A model generated the notes under the pieces. It was not told the DNA's origin, searched no databases, and saw nothing but the letters and a program-made list of their open reading frames with translations. 64,000 bases of DNA, taken from positions 1-64,000 of the forward strand of contig JASAND010011080.1 of assembly GCA_030248195.1 (NCBI GenBank), given 5' to 3'. Source of the stretch: Trissonchulus latispiculum (Eukaryota; Nematoda; Enoplea; Enoplida; Ironidae). The translations under genes were made by a program, and so were the position numbers. Shown in pieces: positions 42,701 through 55,554 of the stretch (its first letter is position 1; each line of letters begins with the position of its first letter).

Positions 42701-43507
42701 AGGCTGTAACGCATACCGAATCATGGTCCACGACGGGACATCCAGATACAGCCGAGGCAATAGAATCATATAAATGGCCATATTGACCCTGTTCCTGGAA
42801 TGGTGCGGCGCATGATGACACAGCTGGTCCATTTCAGAAGAAAACTTTTGCGCGTCAATGGGGACCGCAAACTGAAGGACCGACAGAGTCTGAGTCGAAT
42901 CAGAATCAGGGAAGGAACCCTGATATTTAACATAGGCAAGGGTCATAAACCCTGCATCCATAGCCCTATCGAAAATAATGGGGGCCTCCCGGAACAAAGA
43001 AATCATGGAAGTAATGATGTTGACTGTCCCGGCCGGAATTGTGGAGCCTAAACCGCTCGGAGCCTTCACCCAAGCTTTGAGCGTGTCCTCCCAATTGAGG
43101 ATTTCCTGGAATTCGATGGCGGCTGGAATGTACAATCGGGGAGGCGAATCTTTACGAAGCTTTTCCTCAAGCTCTAAATTTGACAAGGGAGCACAGGCAT
43201 TAGTCCGGTTTTCGCCTGAAGAGCGCTGTGCCGCTGCCGCTGCATTTCGTAAAACGGGATCCCCGTCCGAACCAGTCGAGGAGTCCTTGGCCTCGCTAGA
43301 GCGCGACCGCAGAGACCTCGACAGGTGGGACTGAGCCGTTTTAGGCAATTTGATCAAAAGTTTGACTCCGGGGTCACCCCAGACTGAACATTCAGGCTGG
43401 TCCGCCTGCTGTGAAGTTCCGGGCTGTGGCTCATCTGCAGACGATTCAGACTGCGCCTCTTCCATAGGAGGCGACGACTCGACATTTTCCCCTTTTTCAC
43501 CCTCCAT
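39710..43507 (-). CDS. Large accessory ORF with a degenerate exonuclease-like domain
   Basis: 1,265 aa from an ATG in good context (AAATATGG). Residues 1-120 are acidic, then Ser-rich. Residues about 165-425 align by eye with the exonuclease of the plus-strand element. LAYVKYQG stands where the active copy has ILMDLEG (Lys194 and Gln196 replace Asp and Glu). FAVGALDTVRML keeps one Asp (285). LVRIRDTYM keeps the last Asp (405) but has Val in place of the Tyr. The fold is probably kept and catalysis lost. A long Pro/Ser/Gln-rich region follows (about 500-1200). The last ~30 residues come from the tandem duplications at 39735-39835; before these, the ORF was probably continuous with the NADAR fragment. 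The alignment is my own reading and needs a profile search. Confidence 0.7.
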   Translation of the reverse strand: MEGEKGENVESSPPMEEAQSESSADEPQPGTSQQADQPECSVWGDPGVKLLIKLPKTAQSHLSRSLRSRSSEAKDSSTGSDGDPVLRNAAAAAQRSSGENRTNACAPLSNLELEEKLRKDSPPRLYIPAAIEFQEILNWEDTLKAWVKAPSGLGSTIPAGTVNIITSMISLFREAPIIFDRAMDAGFMTLAYVKYQGSFPDSDSTQTLSVLQFAVPIDAQKFSSEMDQLCHHAPHHSRNRVNMAIYMILLPRLYLDVPSWTMIRYALQPLLYNTPFPIFAVGALDTVRMLMTTLSIDTRNSIVDLSQVVTYVAERPVSTQLKQRSPNHAKGPFLWTARGDWKKGEAARPVPPPTPGRMDKPFRWFKENILRYPDAMIRLTPHSAHATTPLQEESVLDWALVRIRDTYMTVHVLSLFQKLTKQDYLEIRLKCAYVQKGSPAALSDLAPVPGVYNSVISDPPFKDTRPVFLKYEGQKGKSRTKQVFAFIRPDSDVESPCLPPLEHRAADFFTSVASRRNPPDYSTKPEKVPGEAKRAAEAFEIRQDEQAMELQEHDDLLPLDHAPDQRNLVGGPAIPTPTEAGSQSPGEFSPSNRLIIHEDRDSAGEGPVSGAASVGSGRLSRQRNRSVPPRSGITVHMDDLPGSFADVPKPHGPPERGQEERRSQFLQYVQAKVARSASAAANVPYPAGWRADSPLVAEPPAASTEPPTVPPLGESTKSPYKLRKTVVPTSKGEVSVAEPVPPPAGVSPSSSQESLRHRSKSVPPPIVSTSFPQGDYQVDQGLSQPAVTYQNLDLGVVATHPSVPFATTAAQAQQAAVRDKLPPQYQQIYSDITAVLNSPSSSTAVMSPAVQPPLTQFPPPQQVGSPMLGASSVPVGGVQGQATPVPAFPLGATRAFITSTDVYGLEYTCRRLTADAFFISLPEIGTPAQSAVLPSFGISQQAIAKILGIPPPWKPLAFVYALLERGQFDFANFFYILYPERLGAAGAQLPRPETPSRGVCTMPELDLGRLSDISGLSDLVVPGSALSGSTPASLKHTVPSIPVMGVQDEPGPSHRPAEATGGAPSQQPGADLVPQASPSRPPPLPQVLQPMPQNLPSLRLPIQIQPFSVQSLPPPPADRHIVWPETHYLHPSKMVLRYQGLVPGDFPEGTVPTITVKALPEYLVEPPEGPFELKRHTSYKDYSTPEFVKQLHRRPPVSVSGEMPYVMRPFAGPQEVDPAFWPSIHSEPYWQLAYSFGAVAHSFGAVLAAVFGAVLAACLFAGLAV
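39735..39835 (-). repeat. Short tandem duplications that split the accessory ORF
   Basis: The tract GCTGCCAATACGGCTCCGAAT recurs three times, with a shorter GCTACGGCTCCGAAT copy. The extra copies shift the reading frame, ending the upstream ORF at 39710 while the NADAR part continues in another frame. Confidence 0.8.
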
Positions 43508-43681
43508 ATTTAAGCCGATTCGCAATTTCGATCAAGAAAATAATCTCAACGTTTCAATTCAAAAAATCAAACATATAAAGCACTCCTCCCGACCACAATA
43601 TTACTTTATACAACGAACATATACCACAGCTAAGGTCCAGGGAGGGAAGGATGGGCCCGTATCAGCAATCACAGGAAGAAC

Positions 43682-44662
43682 CTAAACAAAAACAACAGGA
43701 TTAGAAAAAATATAAAAAATGGATACACAAAGAAAATATATTAGTAACCTACGTACGTATGAAACATGAACCACAAGAATCCCACTTACAAGCCTAAAGC
43801 AGGGGTTCCTGCGGACGCAAGCACCGATTAACCGGATCCCAATGCCAAAATGAGATATCGGACACAACAGTTTCAACCCAAAGACGCGCGTCGAAAGAGC
43901 GACTTGATGAATTTGACCCAGTGAAAGTGTCCTCCAAAACCCCGACGGCGCAGACATAAAAACATCCCCCCGATGATACGTACGTGCCGCAGGCTGCCCA
44001 CAGTGCGCACAAACTCCCGAACGAGCAAAGCGTGGAGCTGCTGGAACTAACATATACCCCGGTGGCAGTTGAAATAACGTGAGCATACACGGATTTCGGG
44101 ACCCCCCGGGCACCGTCGGAGCCGCAGAATGAGCCACCGAAGGTTCCGGAACTCGGGGCCCCGGCGGGCTCGGCTGTCCTGAAGGAAACACCGAAATAGA
44201 GACACCCGACACATGTGACGGACCCTCCCTAAACGACCGAAGCGGGTAAGGCTCCGATGACACAGATAATGTAGGGGAGGTTCTCCCCGACACAGAGGAA
44301 TATGCAGAACGAGCATCCCGATAAGTATACCTCACGCCTTCAGCAGATTCATGCACGCCACTATTAAAGGGAGCCCGGCCAAGCGACGGGGGCACCGAAG
44401 AGCCCGTTGCCGACGAGGAAGCACCGTAGTTTGACGAGGCCGAATAGGGAGGGGGGTCACGAAAGAAAGGATTTGAAGCCAGAGAAAAAGGCCGAGGGGG
44501 AGAAGTAGAATTTAGAGACGAATGTGGACGCAACTCAGGGCTAAACTGAAAATTTGGTGGTAACCCCGCAGCAGAAGGGTGCACGAAACGTGGTGAAAAG
44601 GTCCCCCACGGATTTCCCTGCCTGGCCGGACTCCGATTTGGATACGTTGGCTGTTCCGACAT
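43682..44662 (-). CDS. Accessory ORF, Ser/Pro-rich, unknown
   Basis: 326 aa from ATG. The first ~200 residues are Ser/Pro/Arg-rich low complexity (SNYGASSSATGSS, SPTLSVSSEP). A CAHCGQPA pair of cysteines followed by Tyr-His is seen near residue 220 but does not make a full CCHC knuckle. The C-terminal ~40 residues are hydrophobic, with a likely membrane-like segment (LLIYFLCVSIFYIF). I do not recognise the family. It sits between two other element ORFs on the same strand, so it is probably an element protein; a Gag-like role is possible but unsupported. Confidence 0.5.
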   Translation of the reverse strand: MSEQPTYPNRSPARQGNPWGTFSPRFVHPSAAGLPPNFQFSPELRPHSSLNSTSPPRPFSLASNPFFRDPPPYSASSNYGASSSATGSSVPPSLGRAPFNSGVHESAEGVRYTYRDARSAYSSVSGRTSPTLSVSSEPYPLRSFREGPSHVSGVSISVFPSGQPSPPGPRVPEPSVAHSAAPTVPGGSRNPCMLTLFQLPPGYMLVPAAPRFARSGVCAHCGQPAARTYHRGDVFMSAPSGFWRTLSLGQIHQVALSTRVFGLKLLCPISHFGIGIRLIGACVRRNPCFRLVSGILVVHVSYVRRLLIYFLCVSIFYIFSNPVVFV

Positions 44663-44845
44663 GCTATTAAATCAATAAAATAACAAATAAAATTACAACC
44701 CACCACTACAGGAGACACTGAGCAGGACTAGAGTATACCTGTACCGGAATTTCAGAAAGCAGCTCTAAAATAAAAAGCACATATTGAATACACAATCAAC
44801 TGAGAAAATTTAGCAAAGGTGCACACACAAGTAAACAAAGGAGCA

Positions 44846-45376
44846 CTAAATGGGTTCCTCCGCCGAGGAGGAATCATCAGATACTAACGGGGGAATCGGG
44901 GACGTAGGAGATCCCATAGTAGCATAAAATTTTTCCAAAAGTCTAGCCGGAGCAATTTTCTGAAGAAAGATTTCGGAGGAGCCTTTTACAAGGCTAATCG
45001 CCGAATTTGGTCTAGGTAGAAAAATCTTGGAAGCCCCCTGTTCCCGGAGACTCACCGGAGGTAGGAAATACGCAGGTAACACAAAATACCCAAAACGTGC
45101 TGCCAAACGAATAAATTGTGCTTGTGCCAAATCATTCTCAAATGTGGTAGATGTAAGAACCATTGCTAGTATGTTACTATACCTAAGTATGTTAGGAGTA
45201 GCCCACCCCCCAGAATATGGTACATTTCCGCGCAAGGGAAGATGTAAATTTAAAACAGGAGGAAGGGAGGTTTCCCGCGTAACCCGACCCCGGAGAGTCC
45301 TAAACATGTAGTGAGGAGAAAATTCCGACAAATCATACATACACGGACGTGGTTCAGGTAAAGTAATTTCTGCCAT
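44846..45376 (-). CDS. Accessory ORF, 176 aa, unknown
   Basis: ATG start (MAEITLPEP). No domain recognised. A moderately hydrophobic centre (ILAMVLTSTTF, FGYFVLPAYFLPP) and an acidic Ser-rich end (SDDSSSAEE) are visible. It lies 183 bp from the next ORF on either side of the same strand and has GC-rich coding like its neighbours, which supports a real element gene. Confidence 0.5.
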   Translation of the reverse strand: MAEITLPEPRPCMYDLSEFSPHYMFRTLRGRVTRETSLPPVLNLHLPLRGNVPYSGGWATPNILRYSNILAMVLTSTTFENDLAQAQFIRLAARFGYFVLPAYFLPPVSLREQGASKIFLPRPNSAISLVKGSSEIFLQKIAPARLLEKFYATMGSPTSPIPPLVSDDSSSAEEPI

Positions 45377-45590
45377 AGTGATGAAGGGACTATATATATA
45401 GAATAAAGGTTAAGAAAACACAAAAAATACAACCTACCTCAATAACTTTGAACCGGAGCAAACACAGATCGTAATTGAACAGCCGTGAACATAAAAGTTC
45501 GGGTGCAGTGATACACAAATTCTAGAATACAAAACACAAATAGAGTTGAATACAACATACAGCTCACAAACCTGCACTTACAACTCCGCT

Positions 45591-46173
45591 CTAGTCTTCT
45601 CGCGGAGGTGGAGGGTCAGGATATTGACCACGAAAATGTTTGGCAATATCCCTGTAGTAAGCTTTCTTGACAAAGAGAGGATCAATATACTGAAATTTCA
45701 TGTTTCTAATGTCAGTGTGCGTGACCAAACCCGGAGGTGAAGTTAGACCGGGGTCCGAGATAGTGATGGGACGTGCCCCTAGTTCAGCTAAATGTTGGGG
45801 TGGATCAAAGGTAGCCGGGGTCGGAAAATAATGAAACAAGGCAGCAACTTTTTGCATACGTGCTGATTCTTTAGCATCGGAGATAGTACGGGGAACTGGG
45901 TCAGGAGGTGTGAAAGATTCGGAATTTTCGGTAGCAATATTAAATAAAGATTTTGATTCACGGATAGCTGGAGCCCCCCCCCCCCGCCACGACACGATAC
46001 CCCATAGTAGGTGGAAAAGGCATAGTGTCCCAGGTTGGATCAAATTTACTCAATTTTATACGCCACCAGACATCCGGAGGAAGCGTCTGTTCTACCACTT
46101 CAGGCTCCTGAGCCAGGTGCAATTCGACCACGGGAGCCAGGGCTCTACTGAAAACAGCAGCACCAAACGGCAT
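45591..46173 (-). pseudogene. Accessory ORF broken at a C12 homopolymer
   Basis: The frame starts at an ATG at 46173 (MPFGAAVF). It runs to a run of 12 C on the plus strand (45974-45985), after which coding continues in another frame to 45591. About 190 aa in all. No domain recognised; Pro-rich, ending PDPPPPRED. The homopolymer is a likely site of a slippage indel or a base-calling error, so the break may not be real. Confidence 0.55.
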
Positions 46174-46626
46174 ATTACTGAAATAAGAAAAGTATTTAGA
46201 AAACCTACCAAATCCGGAGGAATAGCGCACCGTTGGACTAAACAAATCCAAACAAAACAACACGTACTAAAATATGAATACAAAAATACGTTATACAATA
46301 GACACTACCTGAAAAGAGATCAGTTACTAGATTAACATAAGACAAGAATAAAGTGTAAAAGTAAGGGATTAAAAGGAAAAGATTAGATAAAAGGAAAAAT
46401 ATTTAAAAACGATATAGGCAATAGTACCAGAGTGCTGAAAAGAATGGCCAACAGCCAAAAATCGTGACCGGAGCACTAAGCCCCGGACGGATTCAAAATT
46501 TAGAAACTTTTAGCAAGGAAAATTTATTCGTTTTATAGAAAACCTCAATGTTTTAGTTTGCTTCAAGGAAATGTAAAAGAAAGTTTAAATAAAATTTAAG
46601 AAAATTAAGCCGGACCACAAGTACAA

Positions 46627-48838
46627 TTACGCATGAAAAGGTTTTAGGCGGTTTACATTGATAAGCTCCGGAGTAGCACCGCTCCGGTTAAGGGACAAAA
46701 TTTCAACATTGGTCGGGGAAACTACTTTGACCACACGAAAAGGTCCTGTAAACATGGGCAAATATTTACGACTAGCCCCCCGAGGGATGTTGCCCTGCGA
46801 AACATCCTTCCAGACCAGCACGCCCTCCTTGTACTCGATGACATTAGCTTTCGCGTCGTACGACACCTTTCGTTTTTCTAAAACCTCTTTCATATGTTCT
46901 TTCAAGAGCTGGCATGAGTAACGTAACTTATCTTGTAAATCATCCATGTAGGACGGAGTAAAATTTTGGGCATGCGGGTCCGGATGGGACAGAAAATTTT
47001 GCGAATACAGCCGAGGGTCTCTCCCAAACAGGATGTAATATGGGGATTCTCCGGTAGAGGCATGGGGAGTGGAACGATAGACAAAAAGGACCCATGGGAT
47101 CAGTTCGTCCCACTGCTTTTCAAAAGCCAAAATAGCTTTGCGCAAAAGACCTTTTAAAGTCCCATTTAAACGCTCACAAGCCCCGTTGGTTTGGGGATGA
47201 TAGGCCGTTGTACGTACTTTCTTAGTGCCCATAACTTTACACAAATCGTCCATTAAAGCCGAACAAAAGGGGGTGCCCCGGTCAGTGAGAAGTTCTCTCG
47301 GATCCCCATGTACTGCTAAGATATTTTCAGCAAAAATTTTTGCAATCGTAACCGTTTGCTCGTTGGGCATGGGAAAAGCCCACCCCCAGCGAGAGAAAAA
47401 ATCGACAACAACTAAAACTTTCGAATTTCCTGAATTTGAAGTAGGGGCATACATGACGTCCATTGCTAGACGCTCAAACGGGGCCTCTACCGGAGTGAAA
47501 AAACGCATCCAGGCCTGTGGTTTTCGCGGCCCTGGATTGCATGCGGCACACACCTGACAGGCATCCACCATTTTATTCACATCCTGTGTGAGAGTTTCCC
47601 AAAAATATTTGCAGGCGATCATCCCCCGGGTACGTTCCCTACCATTGTGACAGCCGGCAAACAGAGTATTGTGACATTCATGGAATACGTATTGACAACA
47701 GGCCTTGGGAACGACTATCAGTTCCAGCGCGTCCCGGCGTCGCAATTTTAAGCTCCGGTATAATATCCCATCCTTGATCGAATAATCAGAAGAAGTTTTG
47801 CGGATATTATACGCTTCTACAGGATTTTGCGGCAGAACTTTGTTTTGAACAAAGTTCATCATATTAGCCGTGAACGGGTCCGCGGCCAGGGCGTCTTTCC
47901 AGATTTCCACCCCCGCCGGAGTCGACAGAGGGTCCTCCGGACCTTCATATTCTTGTTCAAGATTGTCAGCAATAAGTGAGAAAAGAAACTCGGGTATCTT
48001 TGGATGGTCTGCAAAAGAACCAGCCACCAACGGGGGATTTCTGGAAAGAGCGTCCGGGGCCCCGTTCGTCACTCCCGGGCGCTGAATGATACGAAAACGA
48101 AACGACCGTAAAAACGACCGCCATCGCGCTATGCGACCAAGCGCCGTTTTTGGCACTACCTGATCACCAAGCATATACTCTAAAGCTTTATGATCCGTGA
48201 TGACGTCAAATTCATATAGAATCAAATAATGTTGAAAATATGAAATGCCGAAGAAAATGGCTAAAGCCTCTAACTCCGTGACGTGATAATTTTTCTCAGA
48301 AACATTCAGCGCCCGGGCGGCGTAGGCGACAGGATGAAATTTGCCCTGCTCGTCAGTTTGCTGCAAAACCGCTGCTATACCCTGGAAGCTAGCATCAGTC
48401 GCCAGAGTAAAGCGTTTTGAAAAATCCGGATAGACCAACACCGGAGCAGAAATAAGCTTCTCTTTCAAAGTTTCAAATGCCGACTGACACGCGCCGTCCC
48501 ACACAAATTCAGCGTCCTTTTTCAATAATGCATTCAAGGGATGGGCTATTTTAGAAAAATTTGGTACAAAACGCCGGTAATAGCCCGCTAAACCCAGGAA
48601 ACTTTGGATATCTTTCACGTTCTGGGGAACAGGAAATTCCTTGACTACCAGTATCTTCTCCGGATCCGTCGAAATCCCCGACGCAGACAGCACGTGTCCC
48701 AAAAATGGCATTGAAACTTTGGCGAACTCGCATTTTGAAAGTTTCAGGATATCGGATAACTAGAATATCGTCAATGTACACCGTAAACCCTTCCATGATG
48801 CGATCAATAATACGTTGAAAAGTAGAAGGCGCATTACA
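46627..48838 (-). pseudogene. pol: Truncated retrotransposon pol (partial RT, RNase H, integrase)
   Basis: The main frame (46627-48711) covers the RT end (FLGHVLS, AGYYRRFVPNF), RNase H (LATDASFQG, TDHKALEY), an HHCC module (HNTLFAGCHN...CQVCAAC), and an integrase core with Asp at AMDVMY, Asp in LTDRG and Glu in GACERLNG, the last two 35 apart (DD35E). A GPFRVVKV segment corresponds to the GPY/F module. Upstream, another frame (48551-48838) carries NAPSTFQR and YIDDILVI. The usual ~25-30 residues between YIDD and KCEF are missing and the frame changes there. Everything 5' of NAP is deleted, and the 5' LTR follows directly. This copy cannot encode a working RT. Confidence 0.9.
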
Positions 48839-48839
48839 T

Positions 48840-49301
48840 TAGCCTAATATAAAAAAAGAAATAGCAACTAGAAGTAAATACGAGTTTACTTTTTACACGC
48901 GAGTTTATTCTGAAATTCACACAAACTATTCACTCAAAATAATTACCCACATTCACTTGCCCCACCAGGCACCAGAACAAAATTTGAACTCAAAATAAAA
49001 GACAAAAACAAACCGACCAGAAAAATTCCACAGGCAGATACAGACAAAGGCGGGAAATAAAGGCGCCCAACTAACAAGAATAATGAGGCGTAAACGTAAC
49101 AAAGGGGCCCGACTGTCCCAGACGAGAGTTTAAACTAGACTGACTTTGCGCGCTCAATTTTGAAAGAGAGTGACAAATTAGCTAGTCCGGCCTTGGACCG
49201 TACACAAGAGTGTAAATTTAGTTTGAGCGGTCGTGAATTTAGCATTACATTTTAAACAATTTTAAGTTAGAAACATTGAAAATTGATTAAAATAATCCAC
49301 A
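48840..49301 (-). repeat. 5' LTR of the minus-strand element
   Basis: 462 bp, identical by eye to 35706-36167. It is fused at its 3' end (left side) straight to RT coding sequence, without primer site or leader. On the right it meets host exon sequence at 49302. Confidence 0.9.
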
Positions 49302-49507
49302 ATATCCATGTTTTCCGTTTGTCCAATACATGTAATTTTTCAGTCTCGAAGTCGTGTAGTAATCGATTCATCCAGGATGGTAGGCTCTATTGAGCATGAC
49401 CATGTCAAACCCAGGAATTGGTTCAGAACTACAGTAGCCAATCGATTCTTTTAGCTTGAAGCTTGGACTAAGTTCATCCTTATCCGTGGTGTACCAGTTG
49501 TTGTAGG
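49302..49507 (-). pseudogene. Exon of the DUF5648-like gene, cut by the retrotransposon
   Basis: The minus-strand frame reads YNNWYTTDKDE, then SIGYCSSEPIPGF, NRAYHPG, and after an in-frame TGA at 49368-49370 continues IDYYTTSRLKNYMYW. These match the repeat-domain signature and the exons at 33.2-35.6 kb. A plausible acceptor is GGAAAG at about 49508. The LTR begins exactly where this exon is cut. Stop plus insertion suggest a dead gene copy. Confidence 0.6.
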
Positions 49508-50642
49508 CTTTCCGGCAGCATCAGTTGACTTTCGCGCCAAAGTTCTGTCACGGCAGGACAGTCTAAGTCACAAAGAGGTCATTGTGTATTTTACGAAGAC
49601 ATTACTACAGTTTTCGAAATGGAAAACGTGTTAGTTACCTAAATAAATTAATTGGTTTGAAATTTAGCTAGCTTCTAAATTAGCTTTTATACAGTAAGAT
49701 ACTTTATCAATTCATGTGGAAGATCCTGCAAACATGAAACAGTTACCACAAACAAACGAAGGGACATATTTTACAAACCAAACATTTTACAGCAGCTAAA
49801 TCCAAAAAAGGCTGTGCGTATCACGACAAAATTACCATCTTTGCAATTACATTTAACTCAATTAAACTGTTTAACTTAGAGTTTATTAAGTATTTACATT
49901 TAATAGGAACACGAGTTCGCAATAGGAGAACTAAGATGTTGAGTTTTCCACCGACAATGCTGCTTGATACTTCTAATATCAATACCGAAGTCTCAGGAAA
50001 TATTCAGATTGTAATCATCATAGCCATGATTTTGTAAAAATTCACGGTTCCTATAGGCTATTTATTTGTTTGAATTTACGATACCAAATGTGAACAACTG
50101 TATATCGTTAAAAAGAACTAATCATAGAGAGTGATATAAAAATTGTTAATATTATTTCTTATAGCAAGTTTTGTTCGCTAATAGCTTCGAACGAGCCAAG
50201 TTGTGATAAATGTTTGCAGGCTTAGAAGCCGATGAGATATGGGACTTCATGTTTCAAACTTTGCGCTGGCTTAGTCCGCTTAGGCAGCACTGTAGGTATT
50301 ACACTTCCTATTACAAACTCTTGCTGCCGACTAACGGGGAGGAGGGAGCCTGCTGCAACGATTAAAACAGAACTCCCATCTTCGGTCTGGATCGAGAGTG
50401 TAACACCGCAGGGTTCTTTTTGGTTTTCGGATTTGCGTCAACCTTGCGTCCCGCTAAATTTTAGTTGCGTCCCGTTAGGAAATTTTGCGTCCAGAAAAAT
50501 TGTTGTTTTAGCGTGTTTTTTTGTGCAAAAATTGTTTTATTTATTACAATTTCGATGGTGTCTTTAATGTAACATGAATTAATCGTATGAGACAAGTAGA
50601 ACGGTGATCCTGTTTAACAGCAATTCACTAATTGCAAGATGC
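49508..50642. other. Non-coding, with a GCGTCCCG repeat fragment
   Basis: Nothing gene-like recognised. At about 50437-50495, GCGTCaACCTTGCGTCCCG and TTGCGTCCAGA recur in the same order as at 58526-58590, so both are copies of one short repeat. Confidence 0.45.
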
Positions 50643-53766
<3,124 letters not shown>

Positions 53767-53886
53767 GAATGTTCTGTACAGTTGAAGTGTGAATGCTTCG
53801 TAAGTCCAAGGTGTGAATGTTTTGCAAGCCTGAAGTATAAATGTTTTGTATAATTGAAGCGTGAATGTGTTGCAAACTTAATGTGT
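53767..53886. repeat. 24-bp minisatellite, five degenerate units
   Basis: Five consecutive 24-bp units of the form GAATGtTtyGTAaagTTGAAGtGT, e.g. GAATGTTCTGTACAGTTGAA, GAATGCTTCGTAAGTCCAAG and GAATGTTTTGCAAGCCTGAA. Confidence 0.75.
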
Positions 53887-55554
53887 GAATGTGTCCCCAA
53901 AAAGTACCTAAGGTGGTTATTCGGGTAAACCCCTCATGGAGCGTGAGGTTCCGAAATTAACCAAGTTTCAAGAATGTTTGGTTGAATGATTGTAGAATGC
54001 TCTGATTTGTATGTATGTAGAATGAATGTTTTCGTATAATTGTGATGGCAACTCACGGAAACTCCCCTTGTACGATAGGGGTTGTGAGGATTGTCAAATC
54101 AGTATGAATGTCAATGGAATGAATGAGTATTAATAATGTAGTTATTAATATTGGGATAATCCGGGAAGCATAGAGTTTAGCAAATTGTAGTAACTTCTGC
54201 CAACAATTATTAAACTGCAAATCACATCAAACTCCACGTTACTTAAAGATAGCATTTCAAACAGTCTAAAAATATCAGTCAAAACGGATTATCTCAACAT
54301 ATGATAATTCACTGGTTCTCATCTGGTGCATGAGGCCAATACCTGTGAAATTGTCCTAAAACTCCTGTATTAGGCAGGAAAATGGTGTGAATGTGTATAA
54401 GTGTGTGTTTGTTGTTGAATGCTCGCTGATCTGAGGGATATGAGTGTGACAAACAGTGTGAATGAGTACCTACTTCAGTATTAGGGTAATATGCAAATTA
54501 GGTAGCTAATATGATCCAGGGTCACGGAGACCCCCAGGGTAAGCTGATGTCACCAGGTGGTCCTCGATTCGTCCACGTAGGTATGCCCGCAAGAAGGGAG
54601 TGGACGAATCGCAAATAAAGGACTTCGTGCTGGTCTGTTTTACCGTTTAGAGTCGAATTTTTGTCCCAAAATCTGTAACATAAATTAGTTAAGTCTGTCC
54701 GCTATTTTGTATATGTGTTAATTAGCTAGACCTGTGCCAATAGATCCATCTCGAGCTAGTAATCCTCGCAGTGCATCACAAAATAACGCATGCGCTTTGT
54801 CAGCTTTTAGCACAAAAGGCAAAAGTTAATTTTAATCAAATTGCAAGAATTATGCTAAAATGGTTATTCCTGCCCTCACTGGTTCTCGCTAATGGAACAA
54901 CTAATCTGGTTGTAGTTTACACTTTTGCAAAGTATATTATCTGTACAGTTTAGACTTTTTATGTCAACTAGTAACCGCAACGGGTAAACGTTTTACATCG
55001 AAAATGCTAGCCAAATCTAACAGTAAGCACCAAACTGTACTCGTTAATCTATGCAAACAAGCAATTATGGGATTTAATGGCACACACGGTGAATATCTCT
55101 ACGTAAGCATTAAATAAACCTAAAAGCACATAAACAATAGTTAGTTAGAATATTAATGTTGTGTAATTACGTAAGAACTGAAGATTACGAGGAAACCATC
55201 TTCTAATAAACCTAAAAGGAATAATCTTGCAAATATGCGTTTCCATTCTTGTACACTTGTTACACAGGAAACAGGTGCTTTCCTGTCGTGAATCTTATGC
55301 CTAAAATCTAATTATGCACAGACCGAATATGATCGCAAAGAATACACGTTGAATCGGCGATTTCCGGCATTCCGATGCAGGAAATCGCCCAAAAATTCAT
55401 ATTCGGCGAAATTTTACCTACTTCAAGCTAATAACGCATAATTAGTCACATTTTGTCCCACAAAAGCGGTTAAAGTGCGTTAATTCTGGTTTTCAACGAA
55501 AAATCTTATTCAGAATTAACTAAAGTTTTAATTTTTGTCTCTGAAAGCCTTAAA
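53887..55554. other. Non-coding sequence
   Basis: Scattered further GTGTGAATG motifs up to about 54480, and short hairpins such as ACCCCTCATGGAGCGTGAGGTT near 53930. No gene recognised. Confidence 0.4.

Larger units (their letters stand above)
35706..49301 (-). mobile_element. Defective LTR retrotransposon with NADAR ORF, inserted in a host gene
   Basis: A 13.6-kb minus-strand element between two 462-bp LTRs with no difference that I can see. Reading 5' to 3' (high to low coordinates): 5' LTR; pol starting only within RT, then RNase H and integrase; four accessory ORFs; an ORF fragment with a NADAR domain; ~2.36 kb non-coding; polypurine tract; 3' LTR. Primer site, protease and the start of RT are missing. 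The accessory ORFs are GC-richer than the plus-strand element. It is inserted in the same orientation as the host gene. No clear target duplication: ATATC follows at the right, and no match is seen at the left. Confidence 0.88.

Noticed and set aside
43682..44662. Possible envelope-like protein because of the hydrophobic C-terminus
   Set aside because: No signal peptide, cleavage site or fusion-type region; only a short hydrophobic end, so I left it as unknown.
53767..53886. CRISPR-like array
   Set aside because: The 24-bp units are contiguous and degenerate with no spacers, in a eukaryotic genome; it is a minisatellite.
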